Shown here: in pieces, positions 43,000-50,832 of the stretch
Layout: the number at the start of each line of letters is the position of its first letter
Numbering within the stretch: the stretch's first letter is position 1
Origin: Streptomyces populi
GTDB lineage: Bacteria; Actinomycetota; Actinomycetes; Streptomycetales; Streptomycetaceae
Assembly (NCBI RefSeq): GCF_002911015.1
Contig: NZ_KZ626858.1
Coordinates: 39,289-103,288, forward strand
DNA: 64,000 nt
Direction of reading: 5' to 3'
Made by a program: the position numbers and the translations under genes
The notes under the pieces: generated by a model
Told to the model about the DNA's origin: nothing
What the model saw: only the letters and a program-made list of their open reading frames with translations
The model's database searches: none

Positions 43000-43575
43000 T
43001 CAGCGCCTCGCGGCGCTCGCGGGTGCCGGCGTGTAGCGCGGGGGCGACATGGAGATGGAGTCGCCGCAGGCGTCGATCTCGGCGGCTTTGTGACGCGTCT
43101 CCACGACCGGGACGTTCACGCGGTCGCTGTCGGGGTTGTGCGGTGCCGAGACCAGCGCCTCGTTCTCCGTCACGCAGTAGTCGCCGGCGCCCTTCGCGCC
43201 GCGGGGGGTGTACCGGAGGTCGACCGTCACTCCCGTGCCCTTGCGCAGGGTGAAGGACTTGGGGTGTCCGTGCCCGGTGCCCTCGATGCTGTTCGCCTTC
43301 CCGTTGTGGACGCTGAAGCCCGGGTAACCGGCGAACAGGCATGCCTCCGGGGCCTTGTTGGCGGCGGTCAGTCGCGCGTCGCGCCGACCGCCGGTCCTCT
43401 CGGGGAGCAGGACCAGCGTCCACGTCAGGGAAGCGGTCCGGCACCCGGCCGGACTCGCGGAGCCGGTCGTGGAAGCGGCCCTGTGCGGCTGTACGTCCGT
43501 GTGACCGCATGCCGACACGGCCAGGGCCAGCGTCAGCACGGCCGATCCTGCGGCAAGTCGGGTGGTCGCTCGCAT
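43000..43575 (-). CDS. DUF4232 domain lipoprotein
   Basis: A 191-residue exported lipoprotein. The signal peptide ends in the lipobox VSAC (Cys23). A DUF4232-like beta-rich domain follows: LTAANKAPEACLFAGYPGFS, HPKSFTLRKGTGVTVDLRYT and a final ACGDSISMSPPRYTP. Cysteines at CRTASLTW and EACLFAGY are typical of the family and probably form a disulfide. Function unknown. Separate transcription is likely. Confidence 0.82.
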   Translation of the reverse strand: MRATTRLAAGSAVLTLALAVSACGHTDVQPHRAASTTGSASPAGCRTASLTWTLVLLPERTGGRRDARLTAANKAPEACLFAGYPGFSVHNGKANSIEGTGHGHPKSFTLRKGTGVTVDLRYTPRGAKGAGDYCVTENEALVSAPHNPDSDRVNVPVVETRHKAAEIDACGDSISMSPPRYTPAPASAARR

Positions 43576-43657
43576 GGTTCCCCCTGAATGACGGGTTCGT
43601 TGGTTCCGTTGGAAGGCCGGACGCCGTGGTCGCGGGCGGCGCCGGGAAGTGCCGTGT

Positions 43658-43703
43658 GCCGGCCGGACGGGCCGCCCCGCCCGGTTCCGCTCGCCCGGCC
43701 GGC
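43658..43703 (-). terminator. Possible terminator after the protease gene
   Basis: GCCGGCCGG / CCGGCCGGC, a perfect 9-bp stem with a 28-nt spacer that can fold further, in the 185-bp gap after the protease stop. Confidence 0.35.
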
Positions 43704-43760
43704 TGAGCGGCGCACGCGAGCGGTGCGGGGTGGAGCGGCCCGTCCGGTCCTGCCGGTGTG

Positions 43761-45716
43761 TCAGGTGCCGGGGTAGACGAGGGTGTTCTCGGTACCGAGC
43801 CTCTGGTGGGTGGTGTCGGCGTACAGGGTGGTCTCGCCGTCGGACCAGCGGACGATCAGGTCGTTGCTGGAATTGTCGGCGGTGTAGTTGCCCGCCGACA
43901 TGACCTGGTCGTGCTTCCACAGGTCGTTGGGGTCACGCATGCGGGTCTCGGCGCCGAGTCCCGCGGCCGAGGTGGCCGTGTAGGTGTCGAGTTCGCCGTC
44001 AACCCAGCGCACGAGGACGTCCCAGTTCCCGTTGCCGCTGAAGTTTCCGCTGGTCAGCAGCGTCGCGTTCTTCCAGGTGTCGTTCGGCGCCTTGAGGCGG
44101 TTCTCGGTCCCGAAGGTACCGGAGCCGACGTAGGTGTAGAGGGTCAGCTCGCCGTCGACCCAACGGACCAGCAGATCGGTGGCGTACTTCCCGTTGTGGA
44201 ACTGCCCGGCGGATATCTGGGTCGCGTTCTTCCAGACGGAGCCGGGGGGCGCCATCTGGACCTCCTTGCTCATGCCGGCGGAGCTGACGTCCGGGTAGAG
44301 GGTGACCTCGCCGTCGGACCAGCGCACCATGAGGTCGGACAGATCGGTGCCGGTGAAGTCTCCGCCCGTCATGGTCTCCGCGTGCGTCCAGGTGGAGTTG
44401 GGTGCCTTCAGCCGCGTCTCGGCCAGGAACCCGCCCTTGCCGTCACCGGGGTACAGGGTGACCTCGCCGTCGGTCCAGACCACGATCAGGTCGCTGCGGT
44501 GGTTGCCCGCGTAGTCGCCCGAGGCCAGCAGCTTCGCGTGCTTCCACAGGGCCGCCCCACCGGGGAGCTTCGCCTGGATGCCCTTGTACGGGGGCAGGTC
44601 GGCGGGGGGAGCCTGGTTGGCGACGGCGTCGGCGAGGAGGTTCGCCGCGTCGGCCCCGAACGCCGGGGCGTAGCTGATGTAGTCGACGTTCGCGTCATTG
44701 CCGCCGCCGTTGTAGCCACCGAGGTTGCCGATGACGTGGCCGGTGCGCGCGTCGTCCTGGTAGTCGGTGATCCACGGGCTGCCGGACACACCGCCGTAGT
44801 AGCCGCCGCAGGTCATCGACATCTGGCGGAACCCGGCGAGTTGCGTCGTCGGCACGGTGCACTTGATGGCCCGTCCGGAGTCGTTGTGGTCCTTGCCCGG
44901 ATAGCCCACGACGGTGACGTCCTTGTGGACGTAGCCGGACGGCTGGGTGAAGGTCAGTCCGCCCCCCACGGCGTCCTGGAGCTGCTGCCCGCGCTGGTTG
45001 GCGGAGACGCGGGCGAACGCGGTGTCCAGATCGGACCAGGGCTTCTTGGTCGAGCTGTGCGGCTTGTCGGGTATGTAGCGGGGGTCGATGAAGACGCGCT
45101 GGATGTGGAAGATTCCGTAGGGCTGCTGGTCGGGGCCCGCTCCCTTGGTGAACTTCGGCACGAAGATGTAGTTGTCGCTGTACCCCAGCGCGCAGTGTGC
45201 CGCGGTGAGGATCACGTTCTTGGTCCGGGTGTCGATGACGCTGCCGGTGCACGACCAGTTGGTACCGGTCGTGCTGCTGGAGCCGAAGAACGTACCCACG
45301 AGGCGGGTCCCGCCGAACATGGTGCCCTTGGGGGTGGCCGCCGCGGCCGCGGCCCTCCGCCTGCCGGCGGAGGGCGCCGACCGGAGGGCGTCCAGCGGTT
45401 CGGCGTTCGCCATGCGCTCGGCCGTCCAGTACTCGGCGGCCTCCTGGGCCTCCCGTCCCGCGGCCGGCCCCGTGGACGGGGAGGAGACCGCGGACGGTGA
45501 GACGGTCGCGGAAGGGCTTCGCGTCGGCGCGGCCGGGCGGCTCCCCCTCGTCGCGGTGGGTGCGGCGGAACTCGCCGCGGCGGACGGACGGGCCGCGGGG
45601 GAGCTCGAGGCCGGGGACGCGTGCGGTGACGGTGAGGCGGCCCACGCGGCCCCGGTTCCGAGCACGGTCGTACACAGGACGGCTAAAGCCGTCAGGTGTC
45701 TTTGATAGGAGAACAA
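43761..45716 (-). CDS. Secreted trypsin-like serine protease with five C-terminal repeats
   Basis: A 651-residue exported protein. A Sec-type signal peptide ends near AAWA (residue 26), then an S/A/P-rich linker. The chymotrypsin-fold domain has His in VILTAAHCALGYS, Asp in KPWSDLDTAFARV and Ser in YYGGVSGSPWITD, with paired cysteines. The last 265 residues are five repeats of about 52 residues (W-[KT]-x-A ... DLxVRWxDGExTLY ... APN), an FG-GAP/VCBS-like blade pattern probably forming a beta-propeller for binding. The TTG at 45716 is chosen: AGAAGGA lies 6 nt upstream and the signal peptide starts there; GTG at 45737 is the alternative. Confidence 0.8.
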   Translation of the reverse strand: MFSYQRHLTALAVLCTTVLGTGAAWAASPSPHASPASSSPAARPSAAASSAAPTATRGSRPAAPTRSPSATVSPSAVSSPSTGPAAGREAQEAAEYWTAERMANAEPLDALRSAPSAGRRRAAAAAATPKGTMFGGTRLVGTFFGSSSTTGTNWSCTGSVIDTRTKNVILTAAHCALGYSDNYIFVPKFTKGAGPDQQPYGIFHIQRVFIDPRYIPDKPHSSTKKPWSDLDTAFARVSANQRGQQLQDAVGGGLTFTQPSGYVHKDVTVVGYPGKDHNDSGRAIKCTVPTTQLAGFRQMSMTCGGYYGGVSGSPWITDYQDDARTGHVIGNLGGYNGGGNDANVDYISYAPAFGADAANLLADAVANQAPPADLPPYKGIQAKLPGGAALWKHAKLLASGDYAGNHRSDLIVVWTDGEVTLYPGDGKGGFLAETRLKAPNSTWTHAETMTGGDFTGTDLSDLMVRWSDGEVTLYPDVSSAGMSKEVQMAPPGSVWKNATQISAGQFHNGKYATDLLVRWVDGELTLYTYVGSGTFGTENRLKAPNDTWKNATLLTSGNFSGNGNWDVLVRWVDGELDTYTATSAAGLGAETRMRDPNDLWKHDQVMSAGNYTADNSSNDLIVRWSDGETTLYADTTHQRLGTENTLVYPGT

Positions 45717-46384
45717 TTCCAGTCCTTCTGGTCTCACGGATCGGCGCGCGGATGAGGGCACGCCGACTTCACGCCATGCGACGGACGCGATGGACGTGGT
45801 GGTGGGTCGGACGCGACGGCACGGGGCGGCCCCTCGGCCGTGGTTCCCTCCGCACGCCGAGGGCGGTGGCGGCCGCGGCCGCACGGTGACACGGCCCGGG
45901 CGCCGCCTTGTCGCGTTTCTCTCGATCGCCGTGACGGCCGGCGAGATTCACCGAGGAGTCAGGTGAGTGCGCTCAGTCGGGGCAGCGGTGCCGCAGCCGG
46001 GCCGGACTTCGCGACGGTGGCCATGCGGCCGTGGCGCCCGCCCGGGCGTCACGGCGGACAGCGGTCCTCTTCAAGTGTTTTCCCTCCGTAGCCCGGCCGT
46101 CCCGTCGTCCGACGCTGGTCAGGCGTCGACGGAACCGGCCGATCGAAGTACAACTTATATGATCATTCTTGCGTGATCCATGGAAATTGATCACATCTGA
46201 CATGTCGCGTTTCCCGGCTCTTTCCTCGGCACGTCCGTTCCGGACCGGCCCTCACACACCCGCCCGCGCCGCCGGCGGGGACCGAAGGAACGGGAAGCGG
46301 CGGCCGGCCACCGCCCGAGCCGCGCTCGCGGTACGTTTCGCCCTGTCAGGGCCCCATGGGCAGCCGCAGTTATCCAACGTCAGG
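45717..46384. other. Long intergenic region with an AT-rich promoter-like island
   Basis: A 668-bp gap between the divergent protease and MBL genes. Most is GC-rich and apparently non-coding. At 46139-46200 base composition drops sharply: ACTTATATGATCATTCTTG is followed by an inverted repeat GTGATC-N10-GATCAC (46173-46194). TATATGAT resembles a -10 element. The island could be the MBL gene promoter with a long leader, or belong to an unannotated small RNA. I found no convincing protein-coding frame. Confidence 0.5.
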
Positions 46385-47140
46385 ATGGTCATGCGCGAGG
46401 AAGCGATCGTCGAGGCAGCCGCCGGAGTCCATCTGGTGCACGGCAGCAACACGAACTGGGTGGTGCTGTCCGAGGGCGACTCCGTCACCCTGATCGACAC
46501 GGGATATCCCGGCGACCGGGAGCAACTGCTGGCGTCGCTGGAGACCCTCGGGTACGCACCCGAGGCCGTGACCGCCGTGCTCGTCACCCACGCGCACAGC
46601 GACCACCTCGGCTCCGCCGAGTTCCTGAACCGCACGTACGGGACCCCGGTCCTGCTGCACGCCGCCGAGGTGCCGCACGCGCGCCGCGAGTTCCTCCACC
46701 AGGTGAGCATCGGACAGGTGATGCGGCAGGCGTGGCGCCCCGGCGTACTGCCCTGGGCGGTGCACGCCATCCGCTCCGGCGGCACCACGGACGTGGCCAT
46801 GACGAAACCCGAGGCCTTCCCGCACGAGGGCCCGCTCGATCTGCCGGGCCGGCCCGTCCCGGTGCACACCCCCGGCCACACGCACGGCCACTGCGTCTAC
46901 CACCTGCCGGAAGCCGGGGTGCTCGTCTCCGGTGACGCCCTGGTCAGCGGTCACCCCACGTCACGGGTACAGGGGCCGCAACTGCTGCCGAAGATGTTCG
47001 ACACCGAGCGTGCCGGAGCCCTCGCCTCGCTCGACCGCATCGAGGCCCTCGCCGCCGATGTGCTGCTGCCGGGTCACGGTCCCGTGCACCGCGCTCCGGT
47101 GCGCGAGGCGGCCCGGCGCGCCCGGGAACTGGCGAGCTGA
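46385..47140 (+). CDS. MBL-fold metallo-hydrolase
   Basis: A 251-residue metallo-beta-lactamase-fold protein. The metal motif is THAHSDHLGS, with further ligands in VHTPGHTHGHCVYHLPEAGV and VSGDALVSGHPT, and the final His in LLPGHGPVHR. A glyoxalase II, lactonase or related hydrolase is possible. The ATG at 46385 or 46391 is favoured; the frame remains open upstream to 46169, but that part is low-complexity and unlike the family. Confidence 0.82.
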   Translation: MVMREEAIVEAAAGVHLVHGSNTNWVVLSEGDSVTLIDTGYPGDREQLLASLETLGYAPEAVTAVLVTHAHSDHLGSAEFLNRTYGTPVLLHAAEVPHARREFLHQVSIGQVMRQAWRPGVLPWAVHAIRSGGTTDVAMTKPEAFPHEGPLDLPGRPVPVHTPGHTHGHCVYHLPEAGVLVSGDALVSGHPTSRVQGPQLLPKMFDTERAGALASLDRIEALAADVLLPGHGPVHRAPVREAARRARELAS

Positions 47141-47146
47141 CGACGG

Positions 47147-47173
47147 CCGGGGGTGCCGCGCCGGCACCCCCGG
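47147..47173 (+). terminator. Terminator of the MBL gene
   Basis: A perfect 11-bp stem (CCGGGGGTGCC / GGCACCCCCGG) with a GCGCC loop, 7 bp after the stop codon. Confidence 0.75.
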
Positions 47174-47509
47174 GAAGCGGCCCCGGCCGCACCGTCCGCC
47201 GGGCCGCGGGCGGGGTCGCTCCGGCAGGCGGCGGGCCGGTGCGACGGATGCGCCGTCCCGCTTGACGCACGGGACAGACGGGGGCAGAGTTGTACGTATA
47301 CGTCATAAACATACGTCGTTCGTCCGCCGGTCCCGCTCAGGAGCGTCGCGCCATGGCGCACAGCAGGCCGAGTCGCGCGGAACCTCCTCCCGGAACCCCG
47401 GACGCACAAGTCATCCGCCCCACTCCCGGGCACCGGTACCCGGCATGCCGTGCCGGTGTGGCGCTCGCCTCCCGACCACCGCCCGCGCGAACACGAAGGA
47501 GCCGGGCCC
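47174..47509. promoter_or_regulatory. galE upstream region with repeated ATACGTC elements
   Basis: The 336 bp between the MBL terminator and galE. It holds an AT-rich patch with ATACGTC repeated directly at 47298-47304 and 47311-47317 (13-bp period) and an overlapping palindrome GTACGTATAC (47292-47301). About 210 bp upstream of galE, this may be a regulator site or promoter; the rest shows no structure I recognise. Confidence 0.4.
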
Positions 47510-48565
47510 ATGAGTGCCCCCTCGACCATTCTCGTCACGGGCGGCGCAGGATTCATCGGTAGTCACGCCTGTGTCGAACTGCTCGACCACGGATACGAGT
47601 TGATCGTGGTCGACGACTACTCCAACAGCAGCCCGCAAGTGTTCGCCCGCGTGGAGCGCATCGCCGGGCGTTTCCTCGGCACCGTCTATGAGCTGGACAT
47701 CCGTGATCGGCGCGCCCTGTCGGCCGTCTTCGACCGTCACTCCGTGGACGCCGTCGTGCACTTCGCCGCGCACAAGGCCGTCGGTACGTCGACGCGGATG
47801 CCCATCGACTACTACGACACCAATGTCGGCGGAACGACCGCGCTGCTGAACACCATGCACGAGCACGACGTGCACCAGCTCGTCTTCTCCTCCTCCTGTT
47901 CCGTCTACGGCGACGCCGGTCACGGGGCGCTCGACGAGTCCACCCCGGCCCGGCCCACGAATCCGTACGCCGCCTCCAAGCTGATCTGCGAACAGATCCT
48001 CGCCGACGTCTGCCGCCGCCGTCCCGAGTACACCGTGCTGTGTCTGCGGTACTTCAACCCGGCGGGCGCCCATGCCAGCGGACTCCTCGGCGAGGACCCC
48101 AGCGGTTCCCCGGAGAACCTGCTGCCGAACCTGGCCCAGGTGGCCATCGGGCGCCAGGAACGCCTGCGCGTCTTCGGCGACGACTACCCGACGGCGGACG
48201 GGACCGCGATCCGCGACTACCTGCACGTCATGGACACCGTCGAGGCCCATCGCGTCGCCCTCGACCACCTCGCGGACGAGCCGGGCATGCACGTGTACAA
48301 CCTCGGCATAGGCAAGGGGAGTTCGGTCCTCGACGTGGTCACCGCCTTCTCCGAGGCCTGCGGCAGGCCCGTGCCGTACGAGATGGTGCGGCGCCGTCCG
48401 GGCGACGTCGCCGAACTCGTGGCGGACGCCTCCGCGGTCGCACGCGCCTGGGGCTGGCACCCTTCGCGGGACCTCGCCGACATGTGCCGGGACGCGTGGC
48501 GGTTCCAGCAGCTCAACCCGAACGGCTACGCCGGGTCCGCCCGGCGCCCGTCCGACGAGGGCTGA
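47510..48565 (+). CDS. galE: UDP-glucose 4-epimerase
   Basis: A 351-residue extended short-chain dehydrogenase that interconverts UDP-glucose and UDP-galactose. The NAD motif ILVTGGAGFIGSHACVELLD is at the N-terminus, the serine region FSSSCSVYGDAGH and the catalytic pair NPYAASKLICEQ (YxxxK) follow. LRYFNPAGAHASG and GTAIRDYLHVMD are typical of GalE. A GAAGGA ribosome-binding site lies 9 nt before the ATG. It is monocistronic, not part of a gal operon, so cell-wall or exopolysaccharide sugar supply is a likely role. NDP-sugar epimerase specificity is not certain. Confidence 0.9.
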   Translation: MSAPSTILVTGGAGFIGSHACVELLDHGYELIVVDDYSNSSPQVFARVERIAGRFLGTVYELDIRDRRALSAVFDRHSVDAVVHFAAHKAVGTSTRMPIDYYDTNVGGTTALLNTMHEHDVHQLVFSSSCSVYGDAGHGALDESTPARPTNPYAASKLICEQILADVCRRRPEYTVLCLRYFNPAGAHASGLLGEDPSGSPENLLPNLAQVAIGRQERLRVFGDDYPTADGTAIRDYLHVMDTVEAHRVALDHLADEPGMHVYNLGIGKGSSVLDVVTAFSEACGRPVPYEMVRRRPGDVAELVADASAVARAWGWHPSRDLADMCRDAWRFQQLNPNGYAGSARRPSDEG

Positions 48566-48621
48566 CTCCCTCACGGACTGCGGGAGCCGGTCCCGGCCCG
48601 CCGGGCCTTCGCCGCGACCTC

Positions 48622-48690
48622 CTACGCCTACGCCGCCGCCTACGCCGCCGACTCCGACTCCGCCGCCGACTCCGACTCCGACTCCGACAG
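48622..48690. repeat. Triplet-based low-complexity repeat at the GH15 3' end
   Basis: Runs of CCTACG, GCCGCC and GACTCC-type units (48622-48690). The part inside the GH15 gene codes for the alternating Ser-Glu and Ala tail; the part beyond the stop continues the same pattern. Likely replication slippage. Confidence 0.8.
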
Positions 48691-50469
48691 CAGGAACGCG
48701 GTCTCCACCAGCGCGATGTGACTGAACGCCTGTGGCGCGTTGCCCAGTTGACGCCCGGCATCGGGATCCCACTGCTCCGAGAGCAGACCGAGGTCGTTGC
48801 GGATCTCCAGCACCCGCTCGAACGCCTCCACGGCCTCCTCCCGGTGTCCGGTCGTGGCGAGCGCGTCGGCGTACCAGAGGGAACACGCCACGAACGCGCC
48901 CTCGCCGCCGTGCATGCCGTCCACGCTGTGCACACCCCGGCCGTTCGACGCGTACCGCCGCACGAACCCGCCGTGGGTCAGCTCCCGCATCGCCCGCACG
49001 GTGCCGCCCACCCTCTCGTCCCCGGGGGGCAGGAAGCCCAGCCGGGGGATCAGCAGCGCCGAGGCGTCCAGCTCCGGCGAACCGTAGGACTGGACGAAGG
49101 ACTCCCGCCCGGCGTCCCAGCCCTCCCGGCACACCTGCCGGTGCACCTCGTCCCGCAGGGCCCGCCAGGCGTCCGAGGACCCGTTCCTGCCGAGCAGCTC
49201 GCCCATCCGCAGCGCACGGTCCGCCGCCACCCAGGTCATCACCTTGGAGTGGACGAACTGCCGTGCCGGTCCGCGCACCTGCCACAGGCCCTGGTCCGGC
49301 TCGCGCCAGTGGCGCCCGAGGTGGCCCATCATGGCCTCCACCAGCCTCCACAGGTGCCCCGGCATGGAGATGCCCGCCCGCAGCGACAGCAGGAGCGCGT
49401 CGAGCACCTCGCCGTACACGTCGAGCTGGAGCTGGCTCATCGCGGAGTTCCCGAAGCGAACCGGACGGGAGCCCTCGTAGCCGGGCAGCCACGGCGCCTC
49501 CGTCTCGGGGAGCAGCCGCTGGCCGGCGACGCCGTACACGGCCTGGAGGTCGGCGGGTTCCCCCGCGATGGCCCGTACCAGCCAGCCCAGCCATGCCGTC
49601 GCCTCGTCGCGGTAGCCGCCGCGCAGCAGACAGGACAGCGTCAGCGCGGAGTCGCGCAGCCAGCAGAAGCGGTGGTCCCAGTTGCGTTCGCCGCCGATGG
49701 AGCCGGGCAGCGAGGTGGTCGGGGCCGCGACGATGCCGCCGGTGGGCGCGTAGGTGAGCGCCTTGAGCGTGATCAGGGACCGCACCACGGCGTCACGCCA
49801 GGGTCCCTCGTACCGGCACTGGGCCGTCCAACGCCGCCAGAAGTCGCCCGTCTCCTTGAGCACCGTCTCCGCCGGAACGGACAACGGGGCGGGCGGCTCG
49901 GGCACGTACGAGGGCGCCCACACGAACGTCAGCGTCGTCCGGCGGCCGGCCCGCACGGTGAAGTCGTGGACGACGGAGTTCCCTCCGCCGGGCTCCGCCG
50001 CCAGCCCCTCGGTGTTCAGCCAGACGGCGTCCGGCCCGGCGACCGCGACCGTACAGGCCTCACCGGCCTGGACCCACGGCACCACCCTGCCCTGGTGGAA
50101 GCGCAGCCGTAGTTCGCTGCGCATGGGAACGGAACCCCACAGGCCCTCCACCACCCGCACGATGCAGGGCAGTTGGCTGCGCGGTGGCATGAGGTCGATG
50201 ACCCGGGCAGCGCCCGTGGCCGTCTCCCAGCGGGACTCCAGGACGAGGGTGTCCGGCCGGTACGCCCGGCTCGTGCAGTGGGCCGGCACCGCGCGGGAGA
50301 CCGGGGCGATCCGCCAGAACCCGTTGTCCGGCGTGCCCAGCATCGCGGCCAGACAGGCCGGTGAGTCGAACCGGGGCAGACAGAGCCAGTCGATGGAACC
50401 GTCCCTGCCGACCATGGCAGCGGTTTCCAGATCGCTGATGAGGGCGTAGTCCTCGATGGGTGCGTTCAT
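48640..50469 (-). CDS. Glycoside hydrolase family 15 (glucoamylase/trehalase-like)
   Basis: A 609-residue GH15 protein with the N-terminal beta-sandwich (IEDYALISDLETAAMVGRDG, then SIDWLCLPRFDSPA) and the (alpha/alpha)6 barrel. ERNWDHRFCWLRDSALTL contains the region around one catalytic acid, and GMHGGEGAFVACSLWYADAL the second. No signal peptide, so it acts in the cytoplasm. Actinobacterial proteins of this layout include phosphate-dependent trehalases, so trehalose or a maltodextrin is a plausible substrate. The tail SESESESAAESESAA is a low-complexity extension encoded by the slippage-prone repeat. Start: ATG 50469, or GTG 50481. Confidence 0.87.
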   Translation of the reverse strand: MNAPIEDYALISDLETAAMVGRDGSIDWLCLPRFDSPACLAAMLGTPDNGFWRIAPVSRAVPAHCTSRAYRPDTLVLESRWETATGAARVIDLMPPRSQLPCIVRVVEGLWGSVPMRSELRLRFHQGRVVPWVQAGEACTVAVAGPDAVWLNTEGLAAEPGGGNSVVHDFTVRAGRRTTLTFVWAPSYVPEPPAPLSVPAETVLKETGDFWRRWTAQCRYEGPWRDAVVRSLITLKALTYAPTGGIVAAPTTSLPGSIGGERNWDHRFCWLRDSALTLSCLLRGGYRDEATAWLGWLVRAIAGEPADLQAVYGVAGQRLLPETEAPWLPGYEGSRPVRFGNSAMSQLQLDVYGEVLDALLLSLRAGISMPGHLWRLVEAMMGHLGRHWREPDQGLWQVRGPARQFVHSKVMTWVAADRALRMGELLGRNGSSDAWRALRDEVHRQVCREGWDAGRESFVQSYGSPELDASALLIPRLGFLPPGDERVGGTVRAMRELTHGGFVRRYASNGRGVHSVDGMHGGEGAFVACSLWYADALATTGHREEAVEAFERVLEIRNDLGLLSEQWDPDAGRQLGNAPQAFSHIALVETAFLLSESESESAAESESAA

Positions 50470-50832
50470 GATCGAAGCCACGCCGCCGTGTTCCTTGCCG
50501 CCTCTTCAGGATACGGCCGCGGAGCCGGAATCCGCATTCTGACCAGGCGGTTCGGAGATTCCACCGCCTGTCCGAAGACGGCCGGACCATCTGGTCCGCG
50601 GGAAGCCGGAACGTCCACGATCCCCAACTCGCCGCGCCACGGGGGCCGGACGGAGCACACGGCCTCGCGCGTGCCCGGCCGGAGGGGCGGACGACGGCCG
50701 GCGCGAGATCGCTGGAGATGCACCGGTCCGCCCCCCGTGCCTACGATCAACAATGCCCCGAAACCCGGCGAACGGTCCCGTGCCGTCCGGTGGAGCGGTC
50801 CTGTGCCGTCCGACGTAGGGAGGCGGTTCGGC
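50470..50832. other. Divergent intergenic region
   Basis: 363 bp between the GH15 gene and the c-di-GMP/PLP fusion gene. The fusion frame stays open through most of it, but the codons are arginine/proline-rich and lack any recognisable domain. A CCTACGATCAACAAT stretch near 50740 is relatively AT-rich and could be a promoter. GGGAGG at 50818-50823 is the ribosome-binding site of the chosen TTG start. Confidence 0.5.

Noticed and set aside
46169..46384. Upstream extension of the MBL gene from 46169
   Set aside because: The added 72 residues are arginine/proline/alanine-rich and would begin inside the AT-rich promoter-like island.
50488..50832. N-terminal extension of the GGDEF-EAL fusion from an ATG at 50488
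   Set aside because: The extra 115 residues are arginine/proline-rich without a domain, while a good GGGAGG lies before the TTG at 50833.
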